From contig CP012068.1 in NCBI GenBank assembly GCA_001189495.1, positions 1,364,001 to 1,428,000 of the forward strand: a stretch of DNA of 64,000 bases. Direction: 5' to 3'. The first letter of the stretch is position 1. Each line of letters begins with the position of its first letter. The position numbers and the translations under genes are program-made. This stretch comes from Eubacterium sulci ATCC 35585 (GTDB lineage: Bacteria > Bacillota > Clostridia > Peptostreptococcales > Anaerovoracaceae). Of the stretch, positions 57,160 through 64,000 are shown piece by piece. Below the pieces are notes generated by a model. The model was not told where the DNA came from. It saw nothing but the letters and a program-made list of their open reading frames with translations, and did no database searches.

Positions 57160-57425
57160 CAGCCCTTTTTAAACGACCCTCCACCTCTATATGTATTTAC
57201 AACACTGGTAAATTTCTGCCCACATTTAGGACATTCAATGACATGGTAGATAATGTCATCTACCCAGTACCCATCACGCTTATAACCATCTACAGGGCAG
57301 GTGCCATCTACTAGCAGAAAACCGTCTTTTTCTATCAGCTTTCCAATGTAAGCCATAGTTTTTTCATAGTCTTTCGGAGACTTAAAGTCTTGAACTAAAG
57401 TAATTTTCTCACAACAATTACACAT
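57159..57425 (-). CDS. Small Cys-rich (zinc-ribbon-like) protein, unknown
   Basis: An 88-residue protein with MCNCCEKITL at the start and HVIECPKCGQKFTSVV near the end, so four cysteines could bind zinc. The middle (GTCPVDGYKRDGYWVDDIIY) is aromatic and acidic. It resembles small proteins often found near toxin or secretion loci as possible immunity proteins, but I cannot name the family. It follows the 79-residue gene by 20 bases. Confidence 0.6.
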   Translation of the reverse strand: MCNCCEKITLVQDFKSPKDYEKTMAYIGKLIEKDGFLLVDGTCPVDGYKRDGYWVDDIIYHVIECPKCGQKFTSVVNTYRGGGSFKKG

Positions 57426-57445
57426 TTTCTGCCTCCAATACCGGG

Positions 57446-57679
57446 TTAATCTTCATAATGATACCATTCAAAAATAAATTTCTCCGGATGTAGCCTAATA
57501 TACTCTATTATCTCATCCTCACCTGTTTGTACACAAACAAGAGTATCCGCCTTAGCTAACAACGCATCAAATCTTTTATCTCTCGAAAACTTATATACCA
57601 ATATATAACGTTCATCTTCATCAAATGGAAGATTTCCCCCTAAATAGTCTATCAATTTTTGCAAATTATCAGCGTCCAT
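57446..57679 (-). CDS. Small acidic protein, unknown
   Basis: A 77-residue protein from the ATG at 57679 (a TTG at 57685 is the alternative). No clear ribosome site precedes it. It is rich in Asp/Glu and Tyr and ends FIFEWYHYED. Not recognised. It may be the end of a once longer gene, as there is only a palindrome and no gene upstream. Confidence 0.45.
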   Translation of the reverse strand: MDADNLQKLIDYLGGNLPFDEDERYILVYKFSRDKRFDALLAKADTLVCVQTGEDEIIEYIRLHPEKFIFEWYHYED

Positions 57680-57696
57680 TGTCAACTACGCTGACC

Positions 57697-57724
57697 ATAA
57701 TCACTCGGAATTCCGAGAGATTAT
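57697..57724. repeat. 28-base palindrome upstream of the small gene cluster
   Basis: ATAATC-A-CTCGGAATTCCGAG-A-GATTAT: the 14-base core CTCGGAATTCCGAG (57704-57717) is perfect and the flanking ATAATC/GATTAT pair, with one mismatch between. It may be an operator or a small terminator/insertion scar. The rest of 57725-57830 is AT-rich with nothing recognised. Confidence 0.4.
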
Positions 57725-57880
57725 TAATATTTAATTATATTTAGATGCTATCATATGTAAAAAATTCTGTCAATATCGTGGACCCTCGGTGCTTCGAAAT
57801 GCTTTTTAGACACTCGTCTATATAAACAGATTGCATTTTTCTTTGCATAGAAATTTATTATTATATTCTATAAGCACAAA

Positions 57881-57908
57881 TTCTTGGGAACAGCGTAAGT
57901 TGGGGGAT
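57881..57908 (+). repeat. hsdS repeat R1, copy a (plus orientation)
   Basis: TTCTTGGGAACAGCGTAAG followed by TTGGGGGAT, encoding the SWEQRKLGD edge of a target-recognition domain. Inverted copies lie at 59823-59850 and 63583-63611, with only one or two differences each. Confidence 0.85.
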
Positions 57909-58325
57909 GTGTTTAAATATGAGCAACCCCAGACGTATATTGTAGAAAATACTGAGTATGATGATAAAAATAAAATCCCTGTTTTGACTGCAGGTCAAAG
58001 CTTTATTTTAGGATATACTGATGAACATTTTGGCATAAAAGAAGCAAATCAGAGAAACCCAGTAATTATATTTGATGACTTTACAACATCATCACACTAT
58101 GTGGATTTTCCGTTCAAAGTCAAGAGTTCTGCTATAAAACTTCTTACTTTAAGCACCACGAAAGATAATGTGTATTGTGCTTATAATGTTCTAAAAAATA
58201 TCAGTTACTTACCTGTTAGTCATGAGCGTCATTGGATTTCAACGTTTACTAAATTTGATATACTGTTGCCGAAATCTGTTGATGAACAGGAACTTATAGG
58301 AGAATATTTTAAGCTCCTAGATAAG

Positions 58326-58349
58326 CTTATCACTCTTCATCAGCGTAAA
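58326..58349 (+). repeat. hsdS repeat R2, copy a (plus orientation)
   Basis: CTTATCACTCTTCATCAGCG-TAAA, encoding LITLHQRK. Its exact 24-base inverted copy is at 59321-59344, on the other side of the recombinase gene; 23-base inverted copies are at 63109-63131 and 63712-63734. Confidence 0.9.
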
Positions 58350-58381
58350 TCACAATATTATATAAGGAGGATAAGAAAGTA

Positions 58382-59308
58382 ATGCTTAATGATACAAAAA
58401 ATACCGATTTATTTCACGAATATTATTCCCAATGGATAGACGTATATAAATCTGGCGCAATCCGTAAAGTTACAATGGACAAATATATTTTGACAAGCAC
58501 ATGGGTAAAAAAATTAATCCCTGAATTGAAAATTAATGAAATAAATAGGCTGACCTACCAGCAACTTCTCAATGACTTTGCAGAATTTCACGAAAGACAA
58601 ACAACAATGGATTTTCACCACCAACTTAAAGGTGCAATATTAGATGCTGTTGATGAGGGGCTTATTGAAAGAGATCCAACTAGAAAAGCAATTATAAAAG
58701 GGAAAATACCACGCGTAAAGAAAACAAAATATCTTAATCAATTTGAACTCCATAAGTTATTGCAAGATTTAAACTTAGCAACCGATATAAATTGGGATTG
58801 GTTTATTCTACTTGTTGCAAAAACAGGATTAAGATTCTCTGAAGCTTTAGCACTTACGCCAAGTGATTTTGATTTTCCTCATCAGTCTCTATCAATAAGC
58901 AAAACCTGGGATTACAAAGGAAATAGTGGATTCCTTCCAACTAAAAATCGTTCATCTATAAGAAAAATCCAGATTGATTGGCAGCTCATCGTACAGTTTT
59001 CTGAATTACTCAAGGGGTTACCAAAAGACGAGCCCATATTCATCAAATCGCGTGTATTTAACTCAACCGTAAATAATGCACTAGAAAGACATTGCTTACA
59101 TGCTGAAATCCCAGTTATTTCAGTTCATGGACTCAGACATACACATGCCTCACTTCTACTGTTCGCAGGGGTATCAATCGCTAGTGTTGCTAGAAGACTA
59201 GGTCATTCTAGTATGACAACCACACAAAAAACATATCTTCACATTATTCATGAGCTAGAAAATAAGGATATTGATCTCGTAATGCGCTCACTTTCTAGTT
59301 TAAGTTAA
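58382..59308 (+). CDS. Tyrosine recombinase/integrase associated with hsdS
   Basis: A 308-residue site-specific recombinase with an N-terminal SAM-like binding domain (about 10-100) and a catalytic domain. The active-site residues are visible: Arg in TGLRFSEAL, Lys in the beta-hairpin, HGLRHTH (His and Arg), GH and the nucleophile Tyr in KTYLHI. It lies between two inverted hsdS half cassettes, like the PsrA/CreX recombinases that shuffle hsdS genes in other Firmicutes. AGGAGG precedes the ATG inside the cassette end. Confidence 0.88.
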   Translation: MLNDTKNTDLFHEYYSQWIDVYKSGAIRKVTMDKYILTSTWVKKLIPELKINEINRLTYQQLLNDFAEFHERQTTMDFHHQLKGAILDAVDEGLIERDPTRKAIIKGKIPRVKKTKYLNQFELHKLLQDLNLATDINWDWFILLVAKTGLRFSEALALTPSDFDFPHQSLSISKTWDYKGNSGFLPTKNRSSIRKIQIDWQLIVQFSELLKGLPKDEPIFIKSRVFNSTVNNALERHCLHAEIPVISVHGLRHTHASLLLFAGVSIASVARRLGHSSMTTTQKTYLHIIHELENKDIDLVMRSLSSLS

Positions 59309-59320
59309 AATGTCAAATGA

Positions 59321-59344
59321 TTTACGCTGATGAAGAGTGATAAG
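59321..59344 (-). repeat. hsdS repeat R2, copy b (minus orientation)
   Basis: Exact 24-base inverted copy of 58326-58349; together they flank the recombinase gene. Confidence 0.9.
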
Positions 59345-59822
59345 GTTGTCAAGACTCCTAAAATATGCTCCAATAAAAGCTTGTTCTTCCTCTGATTTGG
59401 GCAAATATAAATCAATATCAAAGAAATCCTCTGCAGATATATTTAATAGTCCATGGTTTCTTGCACCTTCTGCAGCTCGTTCAGACACACCTTTATGCCA
59501 TCTGTCAGTATCAAAGAAAACTGTCAAAAAATCGCTATTAGTTTTTGCTTTACCTTTTATGTTAAAAACGATGTAAAGTGTTGATAATACACCTTTTTTA
59601 TACAAGTCAAGCCTCTTTACTGTACCAAACGGAAAACCATCGGAGGTACTTTTGTTATAGGCAAATTCACCATTCAAAACCAAGTAATATTTACTCACAT
59701 CTCGACTTGCAACACGGTTGTTAAAGTATGTGACTTGGTCTACCAATCCATACTGGGCCGAGATAGTCAGTGGCAAAGTTGATTCATTATTTATATTCTT
59801 ACGAACAACTCTATCAACAATA

Positions 59823-59850
59823 TCCCCCAGCTTACACTGTTCCCAAGAAA
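59823..59850 (-). repeat. hsdS repeat R1, copy b (minus orientation)
   Basis: On the minus strand TTCTTGGGAACAGTGTAAGC then TGGGGGAT; two differences from 57881-57908. Confidence 0.85.
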
Positions 59851-59875
59851 AAGCCATATTCGCGAAGAATATGGC
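59848..59875 (-). terminator. hsdR terminator overlapping the start of the silent cassette
   Basis: On the minus strand GCCATATTC-TTCGC-GAATATGGC (59853-59875) is a perfect 9-bp stem followed by TTTTTC. The right arm contains the ATG of the inverted hsdS cassette, and the T-run is made by its FSWEQ codons. Confidence 0.8.
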
Positions 59876-59882
59876 CTAATCA

Positions 59883-62800
59883 TTAATTTTCTTTTTTCCC
59901 TAGATAGATATCAAATCCGCCACGTAGGATAAATTCCTTTAGCAGTTTTGATGTTTTTTGATTTACTTTCACCTTTGTTAGTTCCGTTTCATCTAATTTC
60001 TCAAAGTACTCCTTAGCCTTTGATTTATCAACGGTACTTTTTAGGTCATCAAACATTCCGAATTCGTTTAAATTTGCTTCTTCTGGATGTTTTTCAATCA
60101 TATTTTTCAATTTTGTTTCATCAACACCTAAGGCTTTTACTAGCTTTTGGATTTGCGTATCCTTATCCTTAGTCTTGTACTTTACAATCTGCTCTCTGAA
60201 AGATAGAGATATATCCTTAACCTCTCCCCTCTCAATATCATGTAAGAAAATATTTGCATATTTCTGATCTTCTTGGCTTAGCGTAGCAAAAGTCTTATGC
60301 AACTGTTCCTTTGCTTGCTGAACTTGGTAGTTAGAATTATCGTCTGTTTGGAGAAGCTTAAGATATTTTTCAAACCTTGAATTCATATAGTCAGCATCAA
60401 TCTTATCTGTATCAATTTCTGTGATATATCCCTTTATATCATATGTACCTTGAGGATTAGAATTACCATCTGGGTCGATTAATTCTTTATATCTTTGTAC
60501 CAATATTAAGTATGTGTTTTCATCAAGTTCTAATGAAACAGTATACCCACGACCATCTTCATCTGTAAATTCATATTCTTTTTTACTAAAAGTCATGCCC
60601 TGTATATTTGCTGCATCAATATGCTTTTTCAACTCATTGAAAAGCTGAGAGAACTTTCTTTTCTCAGCTACATCATCAGGAAGCTTTTCAAAATCCACGA
60701 TGCCAGCATTATGAAATAGATATTTTATATCACTAAAAATCTCGTTAACCTTTTCTAGGTTACGATTTAGCTTATTCACAAATAAACCTAATGGCTTATC
60801 ACCTGAATAAAGCTTTACTGCCGCATCTATGTTTCTTTCCATTGTATGAGGCTTTCTATAGTACTTTATAGTTCCGAAAGGTTTCAAATCTTCACGGCAT
60901 AGACGATTTGTTCTAGAAAATGCTTGAATAAGGTTTTCATATTCTATTATCTTATCAAGGTATAGTGTATTAATCCACTTTGAATCAAATCCAGTAAGCA
61001 TCTGATTAACGACAATTAAGAGATCGATTTGTTTTTCTGGTGTAGTTCCCACTCTCTGATATGGTGTCTTATGTGCAAGCCTTGCTGATATATCCTTCTT
61101 CATCTTGGGCCAAGTTGCCAAACTGAACTGATCTGCTTGAAAGAAATTGACATTATAGTCCTCTATGATTTCCACTAATCCATCTTCTTTAAAAGCAAAT
61201 CCTTCTTCGTTATCTATGCTAGGATCAAATAAGGCTGTAACTTTTAAATTGATATCTGCTTTTTTAAATAGTCTATAGTAGTCTATTGCTTCCGGAATGC
61301 TATTAGTCGCAAAGATTCCATGGAGTTTATTTCCCCTACTTAGAGTTGTCCAATTTTCAACGATATCCTCAACAACCTTACTTTTGTGCTCTTCTCCCGT
61401 ATACTGAGCCATAGGTATATAGTCTTCTATACCTTTTCTATATTTACCACTTGAATCAAATGAGCCAGCCATAGGAACATCGTTCATATAGTGATAATAT
61501 ATCTTTGATTTTTCGCTATTTTTAATTGCCTCGTCTTCTGTTTTTGCTTTAGCTTTATCCAATGCTACAGCTTTTCTAAGGTCCTTGTCTCTATAAGTTA
61601 GTATTTTATATGGATCAAAACCCAGAACATTCTTATCTCTTATTCCATCTGCGATACTGTAGCGATGTAATTCATTGCCAAAAATATCTGATGTTGTATT
61701 CAACTTCTTTTGATTTTCATCTTGTATTGGAGTCCCCGTAAACCCAAAGAATATAGCCTTTGGGAAGGTTTCTTTGATGCTTGTAAGCATTTCTCCAAAT
61801 GTTGATCTATGGCATTCATCTACAATAAATACTATTCGTTTAGTATTCATTCTCTTAATATCGGCATCCTTAAGTCCATCATTTTCCTTGTTGATATTGC
61901 TCATTTTTTGAATAGATGTGACAATCAAGGTATTAGAAGGATTATCACTCTTTAATTTACTAACAAGTACGGATGTATCCTCAGTCTCCTGTACTTCCTC
62001 GTTTTCTTCTGCGAAGCCTCTATATTCTTTTAACGACTGAGTACCAAGCTCAATTCTGTCCATTAGAAAAACCACTTTATCAGCGTCTTTAGAACTTGCA
62101 ATTAGTTGCGCTGACTTAAAGCTTGTCATAGTTTTTCCAGATCCCGTTGTATGCCAAATATATCCACCGAGTTGGTTTTTATCATCCCACTGAATCTTAG
62201 AAACCTTATCGGATATTGCATTCGCAGCATAGTATTGATAACTACGTAAAACCTTTAATACTCCATCCGCATTATCTGCTACTGTGTAAAAACCTATTAG
62301 TTGATGTGCCATTGGAATAGATAGTAAAGTTGAAGCTATGACATTCCAATCATTAATAGGCTCATTGTTAAAATCCGCCCAGTGGAAATAGAAATCTGAG
62401 TTGAATTTATTCTCGGGTCCTGGATTTGCAAAGTACTTGGTCTCATTTGGTTCCATTGCAACAAAAATCTGTACTAAAGAAAATAATCCAGTAAATACAC
62501 CTTCATACGAATATTTTTCTATTTGATTAGTCGCCTGTGAAACTGGTATACCTGACCTTTTTAACTCTATGTGAACAACTGGCATACCATTGATCAAAAG
62601 CATCAAATCCCCTCTACGATCATTTAGCACTTTTGATTTAGCATTAAAAACAGGCTGACGCGCAATCTGATAGCGACTTTCTCCAGCAGCAATTTCACGC
62701 CTGTTATATATTTTAAGGCTTACTTCCTTACCTAGGTGATTTACATCATCTGGATTATCTCTTTTAATAGAAACGCTACCACCATTAATGAACCCACTAA

Positions 62801-63035
62801 GCCTAAGTGGAGTTCTTAAAGAAATAACTTGATCTAAAACTTGCTTCATTTCGCTATCAGTTAAAGGATAATCATTTAACCTATCTATGCCTCTGTTGTT
62901 TTCATATAGGATGTTAGCCCAATTTCTTAGCAAATCATCTTCCGTTGGATTTTTCAGTATAGTATTCTCCCAACCATGCTCTACTAAAACTTTAATCAGA
63001 GCCTCTTCAAAGTCAGCTTCTTTACTAAATATCAT
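59883..63035 (-). CDS. hsdR: Type I restriction enzyme, restriction/translocase subunit R
   Basis: A 1050-residue protein. The N-terminal nuclease domain has HIELKRSG (about 152-160), then two RecA-like helicase domains: Walker A TTGSGKTMTSFKS (about 297), DECHRS (about 410), FFGFTGTPIQ and the later QAFSRTNR. A helical C-terminal domain (about 790-1050) binds the methylase. It needs HsdM and HsdS to restrict foreign DNA; hsdM is not in the window and probably lies off the right edge. GGAGG precedes the ATG, 18 bases after hsdS. Confidence 0.94.
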   Translation of the reverse strand: MIFSKEADFEEALIKVLVEHGWENTILKNPTEDDLLRNWANILYENNRGIDRLNDYPLTDSEMKQVLDQVISLRTPLRLSGFINGGSVSIKRDNPDDVNHLGKEVSLKIYNRREIAAGESRYQIARQPVFNAKSKVLNDRRGDLMLLINGMPVVHIELKRSGIPVSQATNQIEKYSYEGVFTGLFSLVQIFVAMEPNETKYFANPGPENKFNSDFYFHWADFNNEPINDWNVIASTLLSIPMAHQLIGFYTVADNADGVLKVLRSYQYYAANAISDKVSKIQWDDKNQLGGYIWHTTGSGKTMTSFKSAQLIASSKDADKVVFLMDRIELGTQSLKEYRGFAEENEEVQETEDTSVLVSKLKSDNPSNTLIVTSIQKMSNINKENDGLKDADIKRMNTKRIVFIVDECHRSTFGEMLTSIKETFPKAIFFGFTGTPIQDENQKKLNTTSDIFGNELHRYSIADGIRDKNVLGFDPYKILTYRDKDLRKAVALDKAKAKTEDEAIKNSEKSKIYYHYMNDVPMAGSFDSSGKYRKGIEDYIPMAQYTGEEHKSKVVEDIVENWTTLSRGNKLHGIFATNSIPEAIDYYRLFKKADINLKVTALFDPSIDNEEGFAFKEDGLVEIIEDYNVNFFQADQFSLATWPKMKKDISARLAHKTPYQRVGTTPEKQIDLLIVVNQMLTGFDSKWINTLYLDKIIEYENLIQAFSRTNRLCREDLKPFGTIKYYRKPHTMERNIDAAVKLYSGDKPLGLFVNKLNRNLEKVNEIFSDIKYLFHNAGIVDFEKLPDDVAEKRKFSQLFNELKKHIDAANIQGMTFSKKEYEFTDEDGRGYTVSLELDENTYLILVQRYKELIDPDGNSNPQGTYDIKGYITEIDTDKIDADYMNSRFEKYLKLLQTDDNSNYQVQQAKEQLHKTFATLSQEDQKYANIFLHDIERGEVKDISLSFREQIVKYKTKDKDTQIQKLVKALGVDETKLKNMIEKHPEEANLNEFGMFDDLKSTVDKSKAKEYFEKLDETELTKVKVNQKTSKLLKEFILRGGFDIYLGKKEN

Positions 63036-63053
63036 CGGTTTTCCTCCGCAAAA

Positions 63054-64000
63054 TTATACAAACATGTTATCCAACATGGATTTTTTTATATTTTTTAATT
63101 TATCTAGCTTACGCTGATGAAGAGTGATAAGGTTGTCAAGGTTGCGGAAATATGTTCCGATTACCTTCTGTTCATTTAATTTTGGTATCCAAGTTTCGAG
63201 TCCTGAGAACTCTGTACGATTTATAATCTGCATTGTTCCAGCTGCTGCCGACTTCCTCATTTGAGCAGACCATATCTCACTTTCTATCAAAAGAAAATAA
63301 GGCTCATATTTATTTTCGTTTGGCGTCAATCCATTAATCTGCTGATTGAAACTGCCCGTATTTCCAAGCATTGTGTTCTTTCCGATACTCGCAATGCATG
63401 TTACGAGTATGGTATTTTTCGGAACAACACGTCCAACCTGTTGACCTAATTCGCTCAACTTTCTTGCACTTTTAAATGTTATGTTCTCGCTTATATCCGT
63501 CGGAGTAACCCATATGATTCCATCATCTGAATAGTAGTCGGGAATAGATGTTGATGGTGTGCTACCAGTCGTAATTGTTCCTATATCCCCCAGCTTACGC
63601 TGTTCCCAAGCATCAGTAAATCCCTTAAATCTTATTTCAGGAACAACTTCACCATCTTTAGGGAACATTTTATCAAGCATAGATTTTTTTACATTTTTCA
63701 ATCGTTCTAACTTACGCTGATGAAGAGTGATAAGGTTGTCGAAGCGCTTAATATACATTCCAATTGCTTTTTGTTCATCATAACTTGTAAAAGGAATTTT
63801 TACTGTTTTCATTCCCTCTACATCAACACTACGACCATCTCGGATTCCATATACATGAGGTTTTAAGTCAATATCGATAAATTTTTTTGAACGAAAATAC
63901 GAATAATAAAATCTTGAATCTGTATTTTCACCATGAAATGTATGGTAAGCAGGACTTATTATTCCAATGTTTGTTGCCATTTCCAAACCACCTTCAAAGG
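63054..64000 (-). CDS. hsdS: Type I restriction specificity subunit S (N-terminus off the right edge)
   Basis: The minus-strand frame is open to the right edge. It contains the end of target-recognition domain 1, the central conserved region [18 protein letters not shown], the second domain beginning [18 protein letters not shown], and the final [20 protein letters not shown]. That is the two-domain form, so this is the likely active gene. Its two copies of R2 and one of R1 match the cassette repeats. Expressed upstream of hsdR on the same strand. Confidence 0.9.
   Translation of the reverse strand, partial: FEGGLEMATNIGIISPAYHTFHGENTDSRFYYSYFRSKKFIDIDLKPHVYGIRDGRSVDVEGMKTVKIPFTSYDEQKAIGMYIKRFDNLITLHQRKLERLKNVKKSMLDKMFPKDGEVVPEIRFKGFTDAWEQRKLGDIGTITTGSTPSTSIPDYYSDDGIIWVTPTDISENITFKSARKLSELGQQVGRVVPKNTILVTCIASIGKNTMLGNTGSFNQQINGLTPNENKYEPYFLLIESEIWSAQMRKSAAAGTMQIINRTEFSGLETWIPKLNEQKVIGTYFRNLDNLITLHQRKLDKLKNIKKSMLDNMFV
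63109..63131 (-). repeat. hsdS repeat R2, copy c (minus orientation)
   Basis: 23 bases identical to the core of R2, at the end of the second target-recognition domain of hsdS. Confidence 0.88.
63583..63611 (-). repeat. hsdS repeat R1, copy c (minus orientation)
   Basis: On the minus strand GCTTGGGAACAGCGTAAGC then TGGGGGATA, at the start of the second target-recognition domain; one base differs from R1a in the core. Confidence 0.85.
63712..63734 (-). repeat. hsdS repeat R2, copy d (minus orientation)
   Basis: 23 bases identical to R2, at the end of the first target-recognition domain of hsdS. Confidence 0.88.

Larger units (their letters stand above)
57831..58382 (+). pseudogene. Silent half hsdS cassette (one target-recognition domain)
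   Basis: A plus-strand frame of 183 codons in the form of one half of a type I specificity subunit. Homology begins at [17 protein letters not shown] (57872 onward), runs through a target-recognition domain and ends [14 protein letters not shown]. The frame opens with TTG and has no ribosome site, so it is likely a silent cassette without a proper start. A complete HsdS needs two such halves. The stop overlaps the recombinase start (TAATG). Inverted repeats shared with other hsdS copies bound it. Confidence 0.75.
59300..59857 (-). pseudogene. Silent half hsdS cassette, inverted
   Basis: A minus-strand frame of 185 codons with the same layout as the plus cassette: MAFSWEQCKLGD at the start, one target-recognition domain, and [14 protein letters not shown] near the end. 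Its ATG (59857) lies inside the hsdR terminator stem and has no ribosome site, so it is probably not expressed as it stands. It ends nine bases into the recombinase gene from the other side. The target-recognition region (about 20-150) differs from the plus cassette, so a different DNA motif would be read. Confidence 0.78.

Noticed and set aside
57725-57830. Possible attachment site or integrated-element end near the hsdS cassette
   Set aside because: No direct repeat or tRNA end was found; the recombinase fits local hsdS inversion better than integration of an element.

Overview
This window looks like chromosome from a low-GC, Gram-positive, obligately fermentative anaerobe of the Clostridia. 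The signs are an [FeFe] hydrogenase, an A-type flavodiiron protein, a surface protein anchored by cell-wall-binding type 2 repeats, frequent TTG/GTG starts with strong AGGAGG ribosome sites, and classic SAM-I, cobalamin and FMN riboswitches with terminator-type switching. A relative of Mogibacterium/[Eubacterium] sulci (family XIII, Anaerovoracaceae) would fit, but that placement is a guess.

Layout. 1-1.2 kb: the end of a PTS_EIIC-like membrane protein gene, divergent from the NAD regulator niaR. 1.2-13.3 kb: a long minus-strand housekeeping series (flavodiiron protein, dusB, coaX, PucR regulator, ftsH, tilS, tatD, metG, cytidylate-kinase-like gene). 13.3-17.9 kb: a MarR-controlled heterodimeric ABC exporter. 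18-23.7 kb: K+ uptake (two trkH and one trkA) and aspartate kinase. 23.8-25.2 kb: metK under a SAM-I riboswitch. 25.4-30.4 kb: a 1545-residue surface protein under a cobalamin riboswitch. 30.4-33.3 kb: an unrecognised 416-residue protein, a non-coding stretch with three perfect DnaA boxes, and an AlaX-type editing protein. 33.3-36.3 kb: a PsiE-like protein, an aminotransferase, and an ECF riboflavin transporter gene under an FMN riboswitch. 36.5-38.7 kb: tRNA-Lys, a ThrH-like phosphatase and two unknown membrane proteins. 38.8-45.6 kb: a complete F-type ATP synthase operon with an Na+-type c subunit signature and very divergent delta and epsilon subunits. 45.7-47.3 kb: [FeFe] hydrogenase. 47.3-52.6 kb: LysR regulator, AI-2E family permease, flavodoxin/ferredoxin fusion, AlkD-like protein and ABC-F protein. 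52.7-56.9 kb: a TetR-controlled ABC pair. 57-57.7 kb: three small unknown genes. 57.8-64 kb: a type I restriction locus with hsdR, one hsdS running off the edge, two inverted half-hsdS cassettes and a tyrosine recombinase between them.

The most interesting points are the B12-riboswitch-controlled giant surface protein, whose N-terminal part resembles the transcobalamin-like DUF4430 fold (candidate cell-surface cobalamin capture); the hsdS cassette-shuffling locus, in which hsdR lies inside the potentially invertible interval; and the DnaA-box cluster at the point where a 29-kb minus-strand gene run ends. No IS element, CRISPR array or rRNA was seen.
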